Positions 11,015 through 22,987 of a DNA stretch of 64,000 nucleotides are shown here, in pieces. Positions within the stretch are counted from its first letter, which is position 1. Every line of letters begins with the position of its first letter. Source of the DNA: Sphaerosporella brunnea. Taxonomy: Eukaryota > Ascomycota > Pezizomycetes > Pezizales > Pyronemataceae. Under the pieces are notes generated by a model. It was not told the origin of the DNA, made no database searches, and saw nothing but the letters and a program-made list of their open reading frames with translations. The stretch covers positions 62,001 through 126,000 of the forward strand of contig VXIS01000062.1 of assembly GCA_008704415.1 (NCBI GenBank). The letters are read 5' to 3'. The position numbers and the translations under genes were made by a program.

Positions 11015-12276
11015 TTTTCTATGCCAAAAAAAAATCCAAAACTGTCCCTTGAGAAGTCTCGGTAGTCTTCTTTATTTGTGTTCATTTTTCTTCTTCCAAT
11101 TGGCTTATTTTTTTCCTCCTTAATCAGTTTTTTTTTTTTTTTTTTTTTTTTTTTTGGGAATGTTAGAAAAAGCTGGGCTGAGAGCAAGCTGGCTGTGCCA
11201 TATTGTATGCAGCTTACTTGCTTGCCAAGTTCGAAAGCGGCGTAAGTAATGATTATTATGCTTACCGTAGATTGCTGGTTTGGTTTGATTTAGTTTGTCT
11301 CTGGGTGCCCCGGGGATGTGGGGGAGTGGATGGGAGGGGTATCAAAAGGTCCGGATACTTGTGTTCTATAGATGGGTGATTTTTTTTTGCAATTGCCTCT
11401 GTTTTTTTATTGTTCCTTTTCTGCACCCGCAAGTTGCAGTAGTAGGCAGGTAAATGAGATTATGATGCTAGCTTTCTCCCACTCCGCTTTTTATTCTTTT
11501 TTTTTTTTTTTTTGTTTGGTTTGAGTATTGCCATTGCTAGGGGAGCGTGGCGAATGATACCCTGTGATTCGGGATACGTGAAAAACCTCCACAGAGTGAC
11601 ACTGCATCATCCGTCCGGCTGATCTGGTCCCTTATTCCTGTTCCGTCCGGGTATAAATAAAGTGCACACTCTACAGATACATATACATAGTACATACTTC
11701 ACATATACCTCCAATCCAACCCACATCTCCAGCCTACATCTTTATACACGCCACATAATCCTCAAATCCAAAAAACCACCGCCATCCCACACAAAGCCCG
11801 ATAGTTAATACCACAAACATATATCCAGGGTTTGATGTGTGGAGGGGGAGTCATGAGTATCAGGCCAAAAACAAAGGAAAAGAAAATAAAAGAAAGGAGA
11901 AAAAAAAAAGCAGAGCCCACTCCATCCAGTCCAGTATCAAACCCAGCGCGAGCCAAAACAAAAGGAATAGAGAGGAACAAGTCCAAAAAAATCCACTGAA
12001 AGACTCTCCGCCGGTTCTCCAGTATAGTAGGAAACAAAAAGAAAAAAAGATGTAAAAGATGTGAGAAAATGATAAAGGCAAAAGGGCTAACTCATTGCTT
12101 CGTTTGAAGGAACAAAAAAAGCAAAACAATCAGAAGCCAAAAAAAGCTATCTGACTGTCCTACAGAAACAAGTCGTGTGGATATTCGCCGAAAAACAACA
12201 GAGATCAAACCACAGAAAAAGCTCGACAACATCAACCAATCCACCCACAAACAAGCAAATTCTACGCCCTCATTTC
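11015..12276. other. convergent 3' intergenic region of MNN10 and RAD53
   Basis: Both flanking genes end here. It contains a 28-nt T run at 11128-11155 and further T and A tracts near 11498 and 11900, and no reading frame with recognisable content. Expected to hold the two 3' untranslated regions and poly(A) signals. Confidence 0.5.
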
Positions 12277-15200
12277 CTATACGTTGGCATCGTCGCTCTG
12301 TCCCGTTGGGACTTCGGTATATGCTACCGTTGGGACTTCGGTATATGCTGAGCTGTCCGAGCGGTCATGGACATTGTGAGAAGTGTTGTGGCCAGACGCG
12401 AAGTTGTAATGGATCGTGGATAACGGAGGCCCATTACGCTTGACATCTCCCACAGTCAGCTCCACCTTGTAACCCATGAACTCATGCTTTTCCTCATGCT
12501 TTTCCTTAAAAAGGATTATCTCGTCTCCGTCATATAGGCGTCCTTGCGATTTCCCGTTGTACCGCTGTCCATTGACAAATACACCACATCGCGCGAGTAC
12601 ATGGAATATCGCAATCATATTGGGCGCGGGTCCCCACTCGCCGACACGAGATTCGCTGGGATTCGTCTGCCGGTCGTCCGGGTAGTTGAGCTGCAACGCG
12701 AAGTGGAACTTCGATATCCGAATGTCATCAGGCTTGATCGTGCAGCGGGACGCACGGCCGAAGCTAACCATCTGCTCGATAAGTGTGATCGGCTCGTTGG
12801 TCAGGCTTCCGGGAAGCGGTACGAGTCTGCCCCACGAGACAGGCGGCGCTCTAAATGCTGGCGGAGCTTGTGGGATGACCGACTGGGTAGACGGAAGATC
12901 GTCGTCCTCAGATCGAACGATGTGCTGTTCCATAAAGATCCCCGGCGTTGGTTTAGGCGCTGGAGGAGCTTGTTTCAGAGATGCCGTTTTGAGGGACTCT
13001 GGCGAAAGATTGAAGTGTGCATGGCCGGCAAAAGACCAAGGAGAGGTTCCGTTGCCAGCCTTGGATGGTCCAGGAGGCGGGGTGCTGTAAGGTCCAGAAC
13101 CTTCAACATCATCGAAACCTAAACGATCAAACTTTGGCTGGCCACCCGTAAATTGATGCTGGCGATCTGTCAGGCACTGCCCTGTCCTATACTCGAAAGC
13201 TTGACCAAGGTGCTGAACAGATGGTTCGTTGTCCGCCCCTTGTTCATCATCTGCGATGGAGTTGCGCCTTGCCTCAAATGAGTCATCGTACCGAGAGTAT
13301 CGCCTCGCTCTATCAATAACGGAGATTCCAGTCTGCTCCTGTGAAAACTCTTGCCTAGAATTGACCAAACTCTCGAAGCATTCATTGCCAGAACTGGTCT
13401 CCCCTGAAGATTGCAAGTCGAAGTTATCCTCTATCTGACTGAAACTAACGCGGGCCATGCTGCCTTGAAGTTCTGCGTCAACATTCTTATCGGGGCATGG
13501 GGCTGGCAAGCCTCCTTCGTCCTCGTTTTCTGGATCCGGCGCAGACTCCGAGCCAGATTCATCTATCTTCTTGTTTCGTTGTGGCCTCAATCCATAATCC
13601 ACCCCAACCACTTCATCCTCATCATATTCCATGGAGGCGCTCCCGTTTCCACCCCCTCTGTAAATCCACGAATGACGAAGGGCTTCGGTTTCCGTGAGCC
13701 GGATTTCCGGTCGCACTTGCAAGAGCCTGTGGAGGAAATCCACGCACGCTTCGTTGTCTGCGCCGACTTGTTGGCGAAGCTTGACCTCGTCAAACTCACC
13801 ACGACTGACCAAGTAGTACATGTCATCCTGGTTCTTTCCTTCAAACGGGGGGTGACCACATAATAAACAGTAGATAACGCATCCAAGGGACCACATATCC
13901 ACGGCCTGGTTATAGCGGCGGCGAGGCTTCTTTCCGCTTGACCGTCTGCCAATAGGTCCAGCGTCGTCGCCAGGGAGTCTCTTTCGCTTGGTGTTTCCGT
14001 CGAGACCCTGTGCATCGGCCATTACTGTGCTTAGATAACTAGGAAACACTTCTGGTGCCAGATACAACATGGTTCCACAGAATGTTTTGAGAAACGTCTC
14101 CTCGTTGTTGACCATCTTGGCCAGGCCGAAGTCGGAAATCTTGACCACAAAGGGGTCCTCAGAAGCGATAAGGATATTATCGGGTTTGAGGTCCCGATGG
14201 GATATTCCCTTGTTGTGTATGTACTTGAGACCATGGAGCACCTGCGTGACTGCAATTTTGGTGAGAGGTTCGGGCATCGGTCCATGAATATTGAGATAGT
14301 TGTTAAGATCTCCGTATTCAATAAATTCCATCACGACGTAAATATGCGAAGAATCCTCGAAGTATCCTACATATTCGACGATGTTCGGCTATTGTTCAGT
14401 CAGCTCCAGTACGGACTAGAGATCAGATGAAAGCTGTGCCACTACCAGCACAGTGGGATGCTTACATGTTTCAGGGCCTCCAGGATAGCAATTTCCTTCT
14501 TCACTCCGACGTTGTCTCTCCCAGCCTGCGTTGCAAAGGTTCTCTTCGCAATTGACTTGACGGCCACAACTTCCCCGTTCGACCTCTCGTATGCCTTGTT
14601 GACAGTCGCAAAGGCACCCTTCCCGATCTGCGAAGACAACATATATTTGTGATCGCCACCCCATGTCATCGAATTTGATGGCTCCTGCATGGTGTGAGTA
14701 TCTCGGCCATCAGCCTGGCGACGATGCCGCTCCTGCGGCCTGTTTGCTATGGGGCTTCGCAATATCGCAGCGGCGTTCCGTTGCTGTGGACTCTGGACAA
14801 CCCCCGGCTGGATGTCTCCGATCCGAGGGAGACTAACATTCGGGGATGCGAAACGAGGTTGTGGAGACATGGCCGGTGGATTGTCGGGCGGTGTTATGGG
14901 CTTGAAACCTCGGCCAGATTCCCTTGGAATCCTAACCACGAAACGAATCAATTCGTCGGGCTTTCCTGGACACAAGTATATGATAGATCCAGGGCTAAGG
15001 ACACGCTTTTGGCCGAGTTCGCTTCCGGCTTGGAGGTGCTTGTCGTCAACCCAAGTGCCGTTGGTAGACATATCTTCCAGCATGAGAGCGCCTCTATCTT
15101 TCACATAGATCCGAAAATGCATGTTCGAAATGCGAAGATGATTCGGCCCATTGACCATGACAATGTCGCACTTGGTATGGTTTCTTCCGAAAACAAATCC

Positions 15201-15560
15201 CAACAAAGGGTCCCTCGGGCCTGGATGGTACCGCAGAGCAAGGTCGATAGCAGTGTTCTGTCCGGTAACATTATCCACTTCGGTCGCTTCTGCATCCTCT
15301 TGGTCTTCGGCATTGGAGTCGTCGGCAGACGTTCGTCGCCCTCTGGTGCTATCATCAGGAACCGGAAGCCTCACTACCAAGTTTGAATCGACAGATTGCG
15401 CTCTGTGGACAATGGAAATCGCCGCGGGTGAACATGGGTGGAGAAAGCATATTATTCCGGAGTAGTCCTGGCCGTCGGTTTTGGACGGCGCGATGCCATG
15501 ATGTGGTGGTAATGGTTGCGTCGCCGGCTGGGTGGGCTCCTCTTCGTAGCTGTCGTCCAT
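12277..15560 (-). CDS. RAD53: Checkpoint kinase with two FHA domains (Rad53/Chk2 type)
   Basis: Serine/threonine kinase of the DNA-damage and replication checkpoint. Two exons: 15560-14466 and 14388-12277; the 77-nt intron has donor GTAAGC, branch CTGAC and acceptor AATAG. The protein is 1068 aa. The N-terminus carries TQ sites (EEPTQPATQPLPP), candidate ATR/ATM targets. FHA1 (about 120-190) has FGRNHTKCDI, RISNMHF and STNGTW. The kinase (about 310-606) shows IGKGAFATV, AVK, HRDLKPDN, ISDFGLA and GTMLYLAPE, with a basic insert of ~40 residues between the APE region and DMWSLG. A long acidic linker with further SQ/TQ sites leads to FHA2 (about 905-1005) with VSFGRASRCTI, RISKFHF and VFVNGQR. 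The FHA-kinase-FHA order is that of budding-yeast Rad53; animal Chk2 and fission-yeast Cds1 have one FHA. The last residues carry a duplicated AYTEVPT made by a 24-bp tandem repeat. Start is the first ATG of the open frame (GCCATGG context). Confidence 0.93.
12302..12349 (-). repeat. 24-bp tandem duplication in the RAD53 C-terminus
   Basis: Two adjacent copies of CCGTTGGGACTTCGGTATATGC with a variable last pair (TA or TG). On the coding strand they give the repeated peptide AYTEVPTVAYTEVPT near the C-terminus. The copies are identical over at least 22 bp, so the event looks recent. Confidence 0.85.
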
Positions 15561-16080
15561 GGCGGGAAGGTGTCGAGGACGGTGATGGTGGATGTGATCA
15601 AATTTTGGTCCGATGTGGAGCAAAGGTCAGAAAGGTAAACAACAACCAAGAAGCAGTAGAGGGCTGGACGTCGGGTCCAGTTATAGGGTTAAGAGATAAC
15701 CGTCCAAGTGCCGAGTCGAACGCGAGCCCCCGGACGGTTTGCGGTAGATACGGTTTGCAGTAGATACGAACGGGGAAGAATAATAATAATACAAAGTACT
15801 AAGGACTTACAACCCGAGTCAGCGAGGCCCAGATGTTTTGGGAAATCTGAGTTGGACAGCAAAGAAAAGGCATTTACATCGAACGCAAATAGACGACCAT
15901 TCGCGCAATTCGCGAATCCGAAGTCGTTGAGTCGTGAATTCGTCGGCCAACGATGTATCAAGTCCCTTTATACAGTCTATGGAGCGGAGGCCACGCTGGT
16001 GACTCAAGATATCGTTGCCTACCACCTCACACGCGTGGCTGTTATGGAAATTGCAAAGGCTGTAGGCCTCCCTGCGTGTT
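15561..16080. other. RAD53 upstream region
   Basis: Lies between the small minus-strand gene and the RAD53 start, both transcribed in the same direction. It holds a direct repeat of GTAGATACG/GGTAGATACGG near 15745-15770 and no convincing gene. Confidence 0.4.
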
Positions 16081-16512
16081 CTACTCAGGAGTCTCCGCCG
16101 CACCCGAAGTCCTTACGAAAGATAAGGGCTGTATTCGTGCCAGTTAGGACGTGCGAGACTGATAAATGCGGCAGAAGTGTGGCCCTGAGAATGTCGCCTT
16201 GATGTTGGCTTACCGGAGGTGATGATGGGGGCCGGACTCGGTTGAGGGAACGGGCGCGAACGGACGTTGGAGTCGAGCGCACGGTAGACACGGGAATTTT
16301 TTTGACCAGGAACGCCAGGAGTCCGAGTAAGACGAACGCCGGTAGCTGAGCCAGGAAGGTTGTGCACAGCGCGTAGGTCACCACCTCACGTGGCTTGGGA
16401 CGCGTAAAGTGGTAGATATGGGATGGCCGATGGCTGGTTGGATGCAGTGAGCCGTTGAGAAAAACGAAGGGCGATGAGGTTGAGGATCTAGGTACCTAGG
16501 GTAGGCATCCAT
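16081..16512 (-). CDS. Small single-pass membrane protein, three exons
   Basis: Found by splice analysis because no single frame shows it. Exon 1 is 16512-16496 (17 nt, MDAYP plus 2 nt), intron 62 nt with donor GTACCT and acceptor ACCAG. Exon 2 is 16433-16214, which completes SHRPSHIYHFTRPKPREV and a hydrophobic helix VVTYALCTTFLAQLPAFVLL followed by GLLAFLVKK. The last intron is 85 nt with donor GTAAGC, branch CCTAAC and acceptor TACAG. Exon 3 is 16128-16081. The joined frame gives 94 aa. An alternative acceptor at 16159 would end the protein after SRTS at 16144. A positively charged segment before one membrane helix and a basic tail would suit a mitochondrial or ER membrane protein, but I do not recognise the family. 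Exon 2 is well supported by its composition; the first and last exons are less certain. Confidence 0.5.
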
Positions 16513-18296
16513 CCAGCAGATAGCCCTAAAGATAGTCGAAAGCTCAGCCGCCGCCGCCGAGACCGGGATCTGGATGTGTCTGCATGCAAATGGTATTCTG
16601 CTCCTGTGGAACTTCGACCGACGAGTGATGGGATTCTCGCTCACCGAGATCACGAAGTCGTGAAGACGAGCTGCTGGGCGTTAGAGCAGGCAACAGCTTA
16701 AAGCAAGCACGGCGTGAGCCTTGCAGGTATGGATTGTAGACAGCCAGAATGGGATCCCTCGCTCAGCTGATTCGAGTCCGTGAACTGGGTGGGCGGGAGG
16801 GGCGCCACAGAGGCTCTACATGATAACCGGTGATGGAGTTCGGAAGTTTTGGGGCTGATCGTTTAAGGCCATGCATGTGCATGGGTCAAGGAAGGGAGGC
16901 AAGTCATGTAACCCTTCCCCCAGGCAAAGAGGGCGGCAAAGGTTCGATGTTTTTGAGCAGGCAGCAGCCACAGACGTGATCAGCATGGGAGAGGGTTTGA
17001 GGTTGGGGGGAGGGTGGACGGGTAGTGGTGGTGGTGGTGGTGGTGTGGTGGGTTCGGCATGGCTGTGGGTTTAGTGTCAGATCCGGGCAATGCGGTGGCA
17101 CGCACCGCAGTCGAAGCTTGTGTTGTTTCCGACAAGATGTGTTTTGTTCGGGCGGGCGGGCGGGCGGGCGGGGTCTGGGTCTCGGTCAAACAGCTGGCCG
17201 CGGATCTTTCATGCAGGCCGGTGCAGACAGACATAAGCCGTTCGTCTCCATGCCTCCCGTCCGCTGCTCGGCAGGCTGCTCGGCAGTCCGGTGAGGTTGG
17301 ACAAAGAATGTGAGCTCCAGCAAGCCATTTGAGCACTTTTCTGTTGGGCGTCGCCGTCTTCGAGATCGCACATGCAGCTAGGCAGAGAGTGCTGGACCAG
17401 GGAAAATGCTGACTGCCTTTGCGAAGTCCTTGCGAAGTGAACGAATACCAAGTACATCAGATGTTCTTCCTTTCTTTGTCTTCATCTTTGTCCTCACTCA
17501 GGCGGGTGCCGCGCGGGATACCTAGCCGGGATCCACAGGTAACAGCGGGAGCCAAATCAATTGCAATTCCCCAAAAGCAAGACGATAACCGCAGACACCT
17601 CAGCCAAGATAGATAATACACGACGATCCCTACTGTACTCTAGCACCTCTAGTTATATCTACATAATCCCGCCACGGCCAGCAGCCAAAAAAAAAAGTGC
17701 AGCATTGCAAGTCTCTTTTCTGTGCTACCCAGACAGACGATACTGGAACGAACCAGCCGAGCCGAGCGAGAAGTCAACGAGAACAGAAAAAAAGAATATC
17801 AAATCCAACCCAAAAACAAAAACGAAAACCGCAGACGGACACTCAATTTACCCCAAGCGGATCCAACCACCCCCCCGCCAAGAATGCTCTCGCTTGAATC
17901 GTCATACACTTCTTAGCTTGCCTTGTCCAGCTCATATCCCGTCCGGCTCCTGCTGGCTGCATGCGTTGCCTCCCCTAACATCTCGGACCTCTTGACACCC
18001 TCCACCACCCTCCACCACACAACCCACCCAACTGCTACAATCCCACACCCCGCCTGTCATTCCCACCCCCCCGCCACTTCCTCCTCTTCCTCCCCCGCAC
18101 AAATATACGAAAAGAACTTTTCGCCAGCCAGTAGCTCACGTAACTATCCTAATCCCCCCCCCCCCCCCACCGAGCTTCCTCCCCTCGATCACCACCACCC
18201 CTCTGCAACCCCTCCTTCAACTCGAGCACCACCGCCGTGGAACATTCCTTTGCCCACGACTGCAACTATTTCCAACCCCCGATAAATACTCGCAAC
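16513..18296. other. 1.8-kb divergent intergenic region with simple repeats
   Basis: Separates the small minus-strand gene from the plus-strand coiled-coil gene. Contains GGT-rich sequence near 17020-17050, a (GGGC)n tract at about 17151-17172 able to form a G-quadruplex, a C-rich pyrimidine leader from about 17860, and a 13-nt C run near 18156. Short frames here are low-complexity artefacts. The C-rich part is probably the long 5' leader of the gene at 18297. Confidence 0.5.
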
Positions 18297-19142
18297 ATGC
18301 TGCCTTCTCCACCAGGCGCCCACGCGTCTCTTGCGCCCCCTTCTCCCCCCACCTTGGACCTGGAGCCTTCGCCCAGCTACAGCCCGCTGTCAAGTCCTTC
18401 AAACTCACCACGGCCTCCCCCATCGCCGCCGTTTGGGCCGAGCAGCGATGGCGAAGCTGAAGTGGACGCGACCGCCAAGCTGCGGGACCGGGAGCGGGAG
18501 ATCCGCGAGCTCAAGCGCAAAGTCGAGATTCTCCAGCGCGAGAAACGCGAAGCCGAGGAGCGGGAAAAAGAGAGGACAGCGGCCGCTAACAGCAGCAGCA
18601 GCCCCAATCTTTCCGAGCTCTCCGCCGACAGCATCGCGCTGCGTAGCACCCTCCGTCTCCTAATGCTGCAGCGCGACCGTGCGAAACGCGATATCCACAC
18701 TCTAGAGTCGATGCGCGAGGATGCGTTGCGCGAGCCTCTGGAGTTTGTCGAGTTCATTCAGAGTCAGAAGCGGCGCCCCGCCGCCGCCGTCGCCGGTGGT
18801 GCCAGGCCATCCTCTCCGGCGGACGGAAAGAGGCCAAACATATTTTCTGGAAGGGAGCTGCCAAAACCCCAGGAGATCTATCGTTGTCCGCCGATAGAGT
18901 GGAGCCAGTATAGGATACTGGGCGCCCCGCTTGATGCCATGCACGAGAAGCAGAGACGCCGTGCGAGTCCTTCGCGGCCCCAGCAGAGTGGTTCTGTCGC
19001 CGCCACCGGTGTCCCGCCTAGTATGCAGACTGGTGGCATCATCGGTATGCCTCCGGAGTATGCGGAGGATTCCGGAGTTATGCGGGGGGGCATGCGGCTG
19101 TTCGACCGCATGGTTCAGCGCGGGGGTGTCGTCGGCCGTTGA
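18297..19142 (+). CDS. Coiled-coil protein, function unknown
   Basis: A single exon of 281 aa starting at the ATG at 18297; the frame runs further up only to a GTG. A Pro/Ser-rich N-terminus (about 1-55) precedes a charged helix from about 60 to 105 (KLRDREREIRELKRKVEILQ and on), then a second helical block, LRSTLRLLMLQRDRAKRDI, with FVEFIQ. A short conserved-looking segment, PQEIYRCPPIEWSQYRI, at about 195-211 is followed by LDAMHEKQRRR. The rest is low complexity. The helix-plus-PPIEW arrangement looks like a real fungal family, but I cannot name it. No catalytic motif, signal peptide or membrane segment is present, so a structural or adaptor role in nucleus or cytoplasm is likely. Confidence 0.75.
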   Translation: MLPSPPGAHASLAPPSPPTLDLEPSPSYSPLSSPSNSPRPPPSPPFGPSSDGEAEVDATAKLRDREREIRELKRKVEILQREKREAEEREKERTAAANSSSSPNLSELSADSIALRSTLRLLMLQRDRAKRDIHTLESMREDALREPLEFVEFIQSQKRRPAAAVAGGARPSSPADGKRPNIFSGRELPKPQEIYRCPPIEWSQYRILGAPLDAMHEKQRRRASPSRPQQSGSVAATGVPPSMQTGGIIGMPPEYAEDSGVMRGGMRLFDRMVQRGGVVGR

Positions 19143-20075
19143 GCTAGCGAACCAACCAGTCAGCGTCAACATCATCAACAAAAAGTGTGGGAGGTGGCTT
19201 TGCTCTTTTTTTTTTTTTACCTTTTCTTTTCACATGTTTTGGGCGTTTTTGTGAAGTTGGAGAACGAAGGGTTCGTGAGTTGGCGGGTATGGGTCGGTGG
19301 GTGGGTGGGATTTTATGAATGGGGATCTCTTTCTCTTCCAACTTACTTGCTCATGTCCATTCTTCACGTCTTTTGTTTACTTTTTTTTCTTTAACCTACA
19401 CTTTGCGTTTTCCCCCACCCCTCCGTGTTGAATGATTTTGTTCCCCCTCGACGATCAAGATCCTGTGATGATGGGCTGCTGTCTGTGGCTAGGTTGGTGG
19501 GTTGGACGAGTGGGTTTGGGAGGTTGTTTTCTTTGGCTGGGCTGCTATTTTGTTAAAATTCGATATCTTGTAGTTCCACGATGTGATGATGGATGATGAT
19601 GATGAAGATTGAAGTTGTTTGCAGTAGTGGACTTTGTTCGTTTTTTTTTTTTTTTTTTCTTACTGTGATTCCCGTTTTCTTTTTTTTCTCTTATATGGAA
19701 AAGACATAACTCTTGTCTCCCCTCTCCCCACCTAAGCAATGTGTTTTCTCCTTCCCCTTCATTCCTTCTTTTTGGTGGACTAAAAGAGGTAGTTTCTGCA
19801 GTTTTGGGAGAGAAATAGATGGACCGTGATGCGCTCGCTCGAGACGATGAAGATACGATGAAGATGCGGAGTCGAGTGACGTCGTGTGTTTTAACGGAGT
19901 AGTAGGTTTTCTACCTAGATTCTCGGTGGATATAGGTCAATTACCCCGCCGATTCCACTGCAAGTATAGAAGTACCGCAAGCCAAAAATCAAATCAGATC
20001 AAAAAAGCCAACGCCAGTTAGATCCACAACACCTCCCATTTTCCGGCAAACCTCTATCTGGTATGTATATAAACG
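19143..20075. other. convergent 3' intergenic region
   Basis: Between the plus-strand coiled-coil gene and minus-strand TRM5. Contains T tracts (for example near 19208 and 19641) and GATGAT repeats near 19585, consistent with two 3' untranslated regions. No gene seen. Confidence 0.5.
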
Positions 20076-21556
20076 TCAAGTAGCAATTTCAACATCAGCG
20101 AACGCCGCCTCTGCCGGCAGTCTAAAACTCGCACAATACATAACCTTACTGGGCGCCACTCTCCTCACATCCTCGAGCTCCAAATCCTGATCCCTAACCT
20201 CGGTGCCTAAGTACTGCTTGATAGTGGCCAGAATATCCTCGCGCGCAAACTCAGGGCCTCGACCAGGCAGCTCCCTGTGGAAGGTGTGCACGTGTATCAA
20301 CGGCATCTTTGCCTTGCCGTCGGCAAAAATGTGTTCCATGCCTCTATACGCGCCGCGGAAGGCATCGAGGAACTCGATGGCGGAGGCGGGGAGGTTCATA
20401 ACGAAATGGGCGAACGTCGGGGGCACCGGGATTTTGCGATCGGGGGCTTTGGTAAGCTGCTGGATTCCGGCCTGTGCTTTGGTACGGCTGTATTTGAAGG
20501 GCTGCCCCGGGACGGTGGCGGGGTTGGTGGCCGGGTTCAGGTGCTCGGCGTACAGCTCCCGGATGCTGCTGCGGATGAACGCCCGGCCGTCGGTATTGAA
20601 GGGCCGGACGAAGGCGCCGACTTTATTGCGTTTGATGTTCTCGCAGAGGGAGCTGTAGGACTCGGGATTTAGGTCGTTAGCCCAGGCGAAGACGTCGTTT
20701 TTGCCCGCTGGCACCGCAAAGGGACCCACGCCTGCCATTACGTCGCATACGGCTTCACCGGGCTGGAATTTGGCGATTATCCGCTCGTGTTCGTGGCCCA
20801 GCCGTGTGTTCCAGTAGACTTTGGCGAAGTCAAAGATGAAGGTGCAGTTGGACTCTTTGACTTCTACTGTTGTGTCTGCCGGCCCCGCCACAATCTCCAT
20901 GGGGAAGGTGCGGAAGACCGAGTGTGAGCCTACATCTTCAAGCTTGTTCACCACCGTCTTGATCTTGGGGTTTTTGTCCAGGATGACCTGCGCGATCAGC
21001 GACTTGTAGGGGAGGTAGGGGGCGCGGAGATTTAAGTGGGCGAGATGTCCCGCTTGGGAGAAGGAGCATGGTGCGTCGTCGAGCATGTCTTCCGGTAGAA
21101 CAGCGTTGATGATCTGGTCGTAGTTCCAGTGGCTGTAGTCCATGTGTAGCGTGTACGGGACTAGCTCCATCACTTTGCTGTGGATGAGTCCCTGCGTAGC
21201 CGGGCTGGCCGTTGAGATGTCTGCCCAAGTCGGTAGTCAGTACGAGGAGCCGTGCTGGAGTGGAGTGGAGAGGGTATGGGGATACCATCGTACTTCACCT
21301 CCGGCCGGAACACTATCAGTTTTTTAGGCTTATTTTCGGGGTCCTCGGGCATCAGCTGCACTCGCTTTATCCGCAGCAGGTCCGCCGAACACTCCTTCTG
21401 CACCCGCGATATGTCCCTGGGATTGAAAACGCGCGCGGCAGACGTCGGTATCGTTTTCTTGAAGAGGCTACGATCTAGTACGCGCATGGAGCGTTGCACC
21501 GGTGGGAGGAAGAGGCGGGACATTTTGTCTGTAGACTCGGCCTGATATATCACCAT
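20076..21556 (-). CDS. TRM5: tRNA (guanine37-N1)-methyltransferase Trm5
   Basis: Methylates G37 next to the anticodon of many tRNAs using S-adenosylmethionine, preventing frameshifting. Two exons: 21556-21286 and 21220-20076; the 65-nt intron starts GTATCC and ends GGGCAG. The joined frame gives 471 aa. The N-terminal block [21 protein letters not shown] and the joined segment ending [18 protein letters not shown] are characteristic. The methyltransferase core shows [18 protein letters not shown] (SAM-binding loop), [18 protein letters not shown] and [16 protein letters not shown] (N-[LP]-P-x-x catalytic loop). Two in-frame starts exist: ATG at 21556, adding [11 protein letters not shown], and ATG at 21523. 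Yeast Trm5 reaches mitochondria through an N-terminal extension, so the two starts may serve two compartments; this extension is weak as a presequence. Confidence 0.95.
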
Positions 21557-22987
21557 CACGAATAAGCCAATTGCGCACGGAAGAGAGGAGGGGGGGGGGG
21601 GGGCACACAGACCTGCATCGGTGTGGTTTAGGCGATTTAGATATTCTTATTCTTCTAGATAGGGTATGGGGTGATAGTGCTCGCCGGATCGGATGTGACG
21701 TTGGAGGCGGGATCTAGAGTACATGGCTCACGATGCACGCACGACATTTCTGCAAAACATGCTTTCTATGGATTATCCACATAGATTTCCACACGCGCTT
21801 CTGTCCAGAGCTTGTCATTGCTCATTGAGTTCTCTCTCTCTCTCGTCAGGGTATGTAAAGATCCACAAGATCCAGACCGAGGTGCGTTGCTGCACCGGAA
21901 TCACGTGATCCCGAGAGATCATTGGCTGACACGAAGAAGGGAAGAGAATCAAGAGATGCACCGGCGACAGAATTCAAGCGCGATGCATTTCAGCCATGCT
22001 TTCCATCCAATCGAGAACTAAATTAAAAGCCCCTCAGCGGAAGAAGAGCTGGCGATCTCCACGGCGAACCAGTGCGTGTAGCTTCGGTCCCTCGGGTGAG
22101 ACGCTGCGCTGCTTCAGAAGATGTAGATGGTGCTGCTGCTGCTCATTCTGCTTGCGAAACGCAGCACAAAGCAGTTACAAGGACCACATGGGCCACGCAA
22201 ACAATCAAGCACAGAGCAGAGTGGGTGTTCTGGAAGAGCGTATATGATATTTTGCTGCGATGCATTCTTGTTGCTGCTGTCGTCCCAACCACCTCCTCGC
22301 CTACCCATCACCTCCCACCCCCATCACATCCATTTCCACATCCATCCATCCATACCACCATAACTACCCCCAACCCCCAACTCTAATCAACAATAACAAC
22401 CACCACCCCCAAACGCCTTCCCAGACATCTTCTCTCGTTGCCGAGACGCAACCACATTCGTTCTTCCACGTCCCTCTTCTGTTCTCTTCCGGAACAGCGG
22501 CTTCCTAACGACTTTCTTCATCTAATCCTCTTCAATCCGGGCCTCTCACTTCCAATTGCGCAGAGAGCTCGCTCTATTCCCGTGTGTTGCCTTCTTCTTC
22601 CTCACCTCTTCTCTTGCTATTATACATCGTTGCTTCCCCCCTCCCCCCTAGAATTCTCACCATATTATTACTATTCTCCTCACCTACAATACCTACGAAA
22701 TGACCTTCTCACTTATCTCTTGCTGCGATTCGTCGTACTCCTTTGTTTCGCTCCACCACCTCCACCACCACCAACAGTACCTTCCTCCTCCTCCTCCTCC
22801 TCCTCTTCTCTCTTGTTCTCATTGTCTTCGCCTTTGAAACTCCAATCCTTTTAGTTGATCTCTTTTTAACTCAATCTCCATGTTTCGTTCGCATCGCAGA
22901 TCCTCCCTTCCCATCCCCCTTCATCGCATCCGCTACCACCGCGCGATAGTTGCGAATTAGCGTCGTTTGGACAGGTCACCGAACAAG
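21557..22987. other. divergent promoter region of TRM5 and ARS2
   Basis: 1.4 kb between two divergently transcribed genes. The half nearer ARS2 (about 22270-22950) is strongly pyrimidine-rich on the plus strand, with CCACCACC and TCCTCC runs, typical of fungal core promoters and long 5' leaders. A 14-nt G run lies near 21590 close to TRM5. No additional gene seen. Confidence 0.55.

Noticed and set aside
15695..15760. tRNA-like T-arm on the minus strand (GCGTTCGACTCGGC)
   Set aside because: The T stem does not pair and no acceptor, D or anticodon arm can be folded around it.
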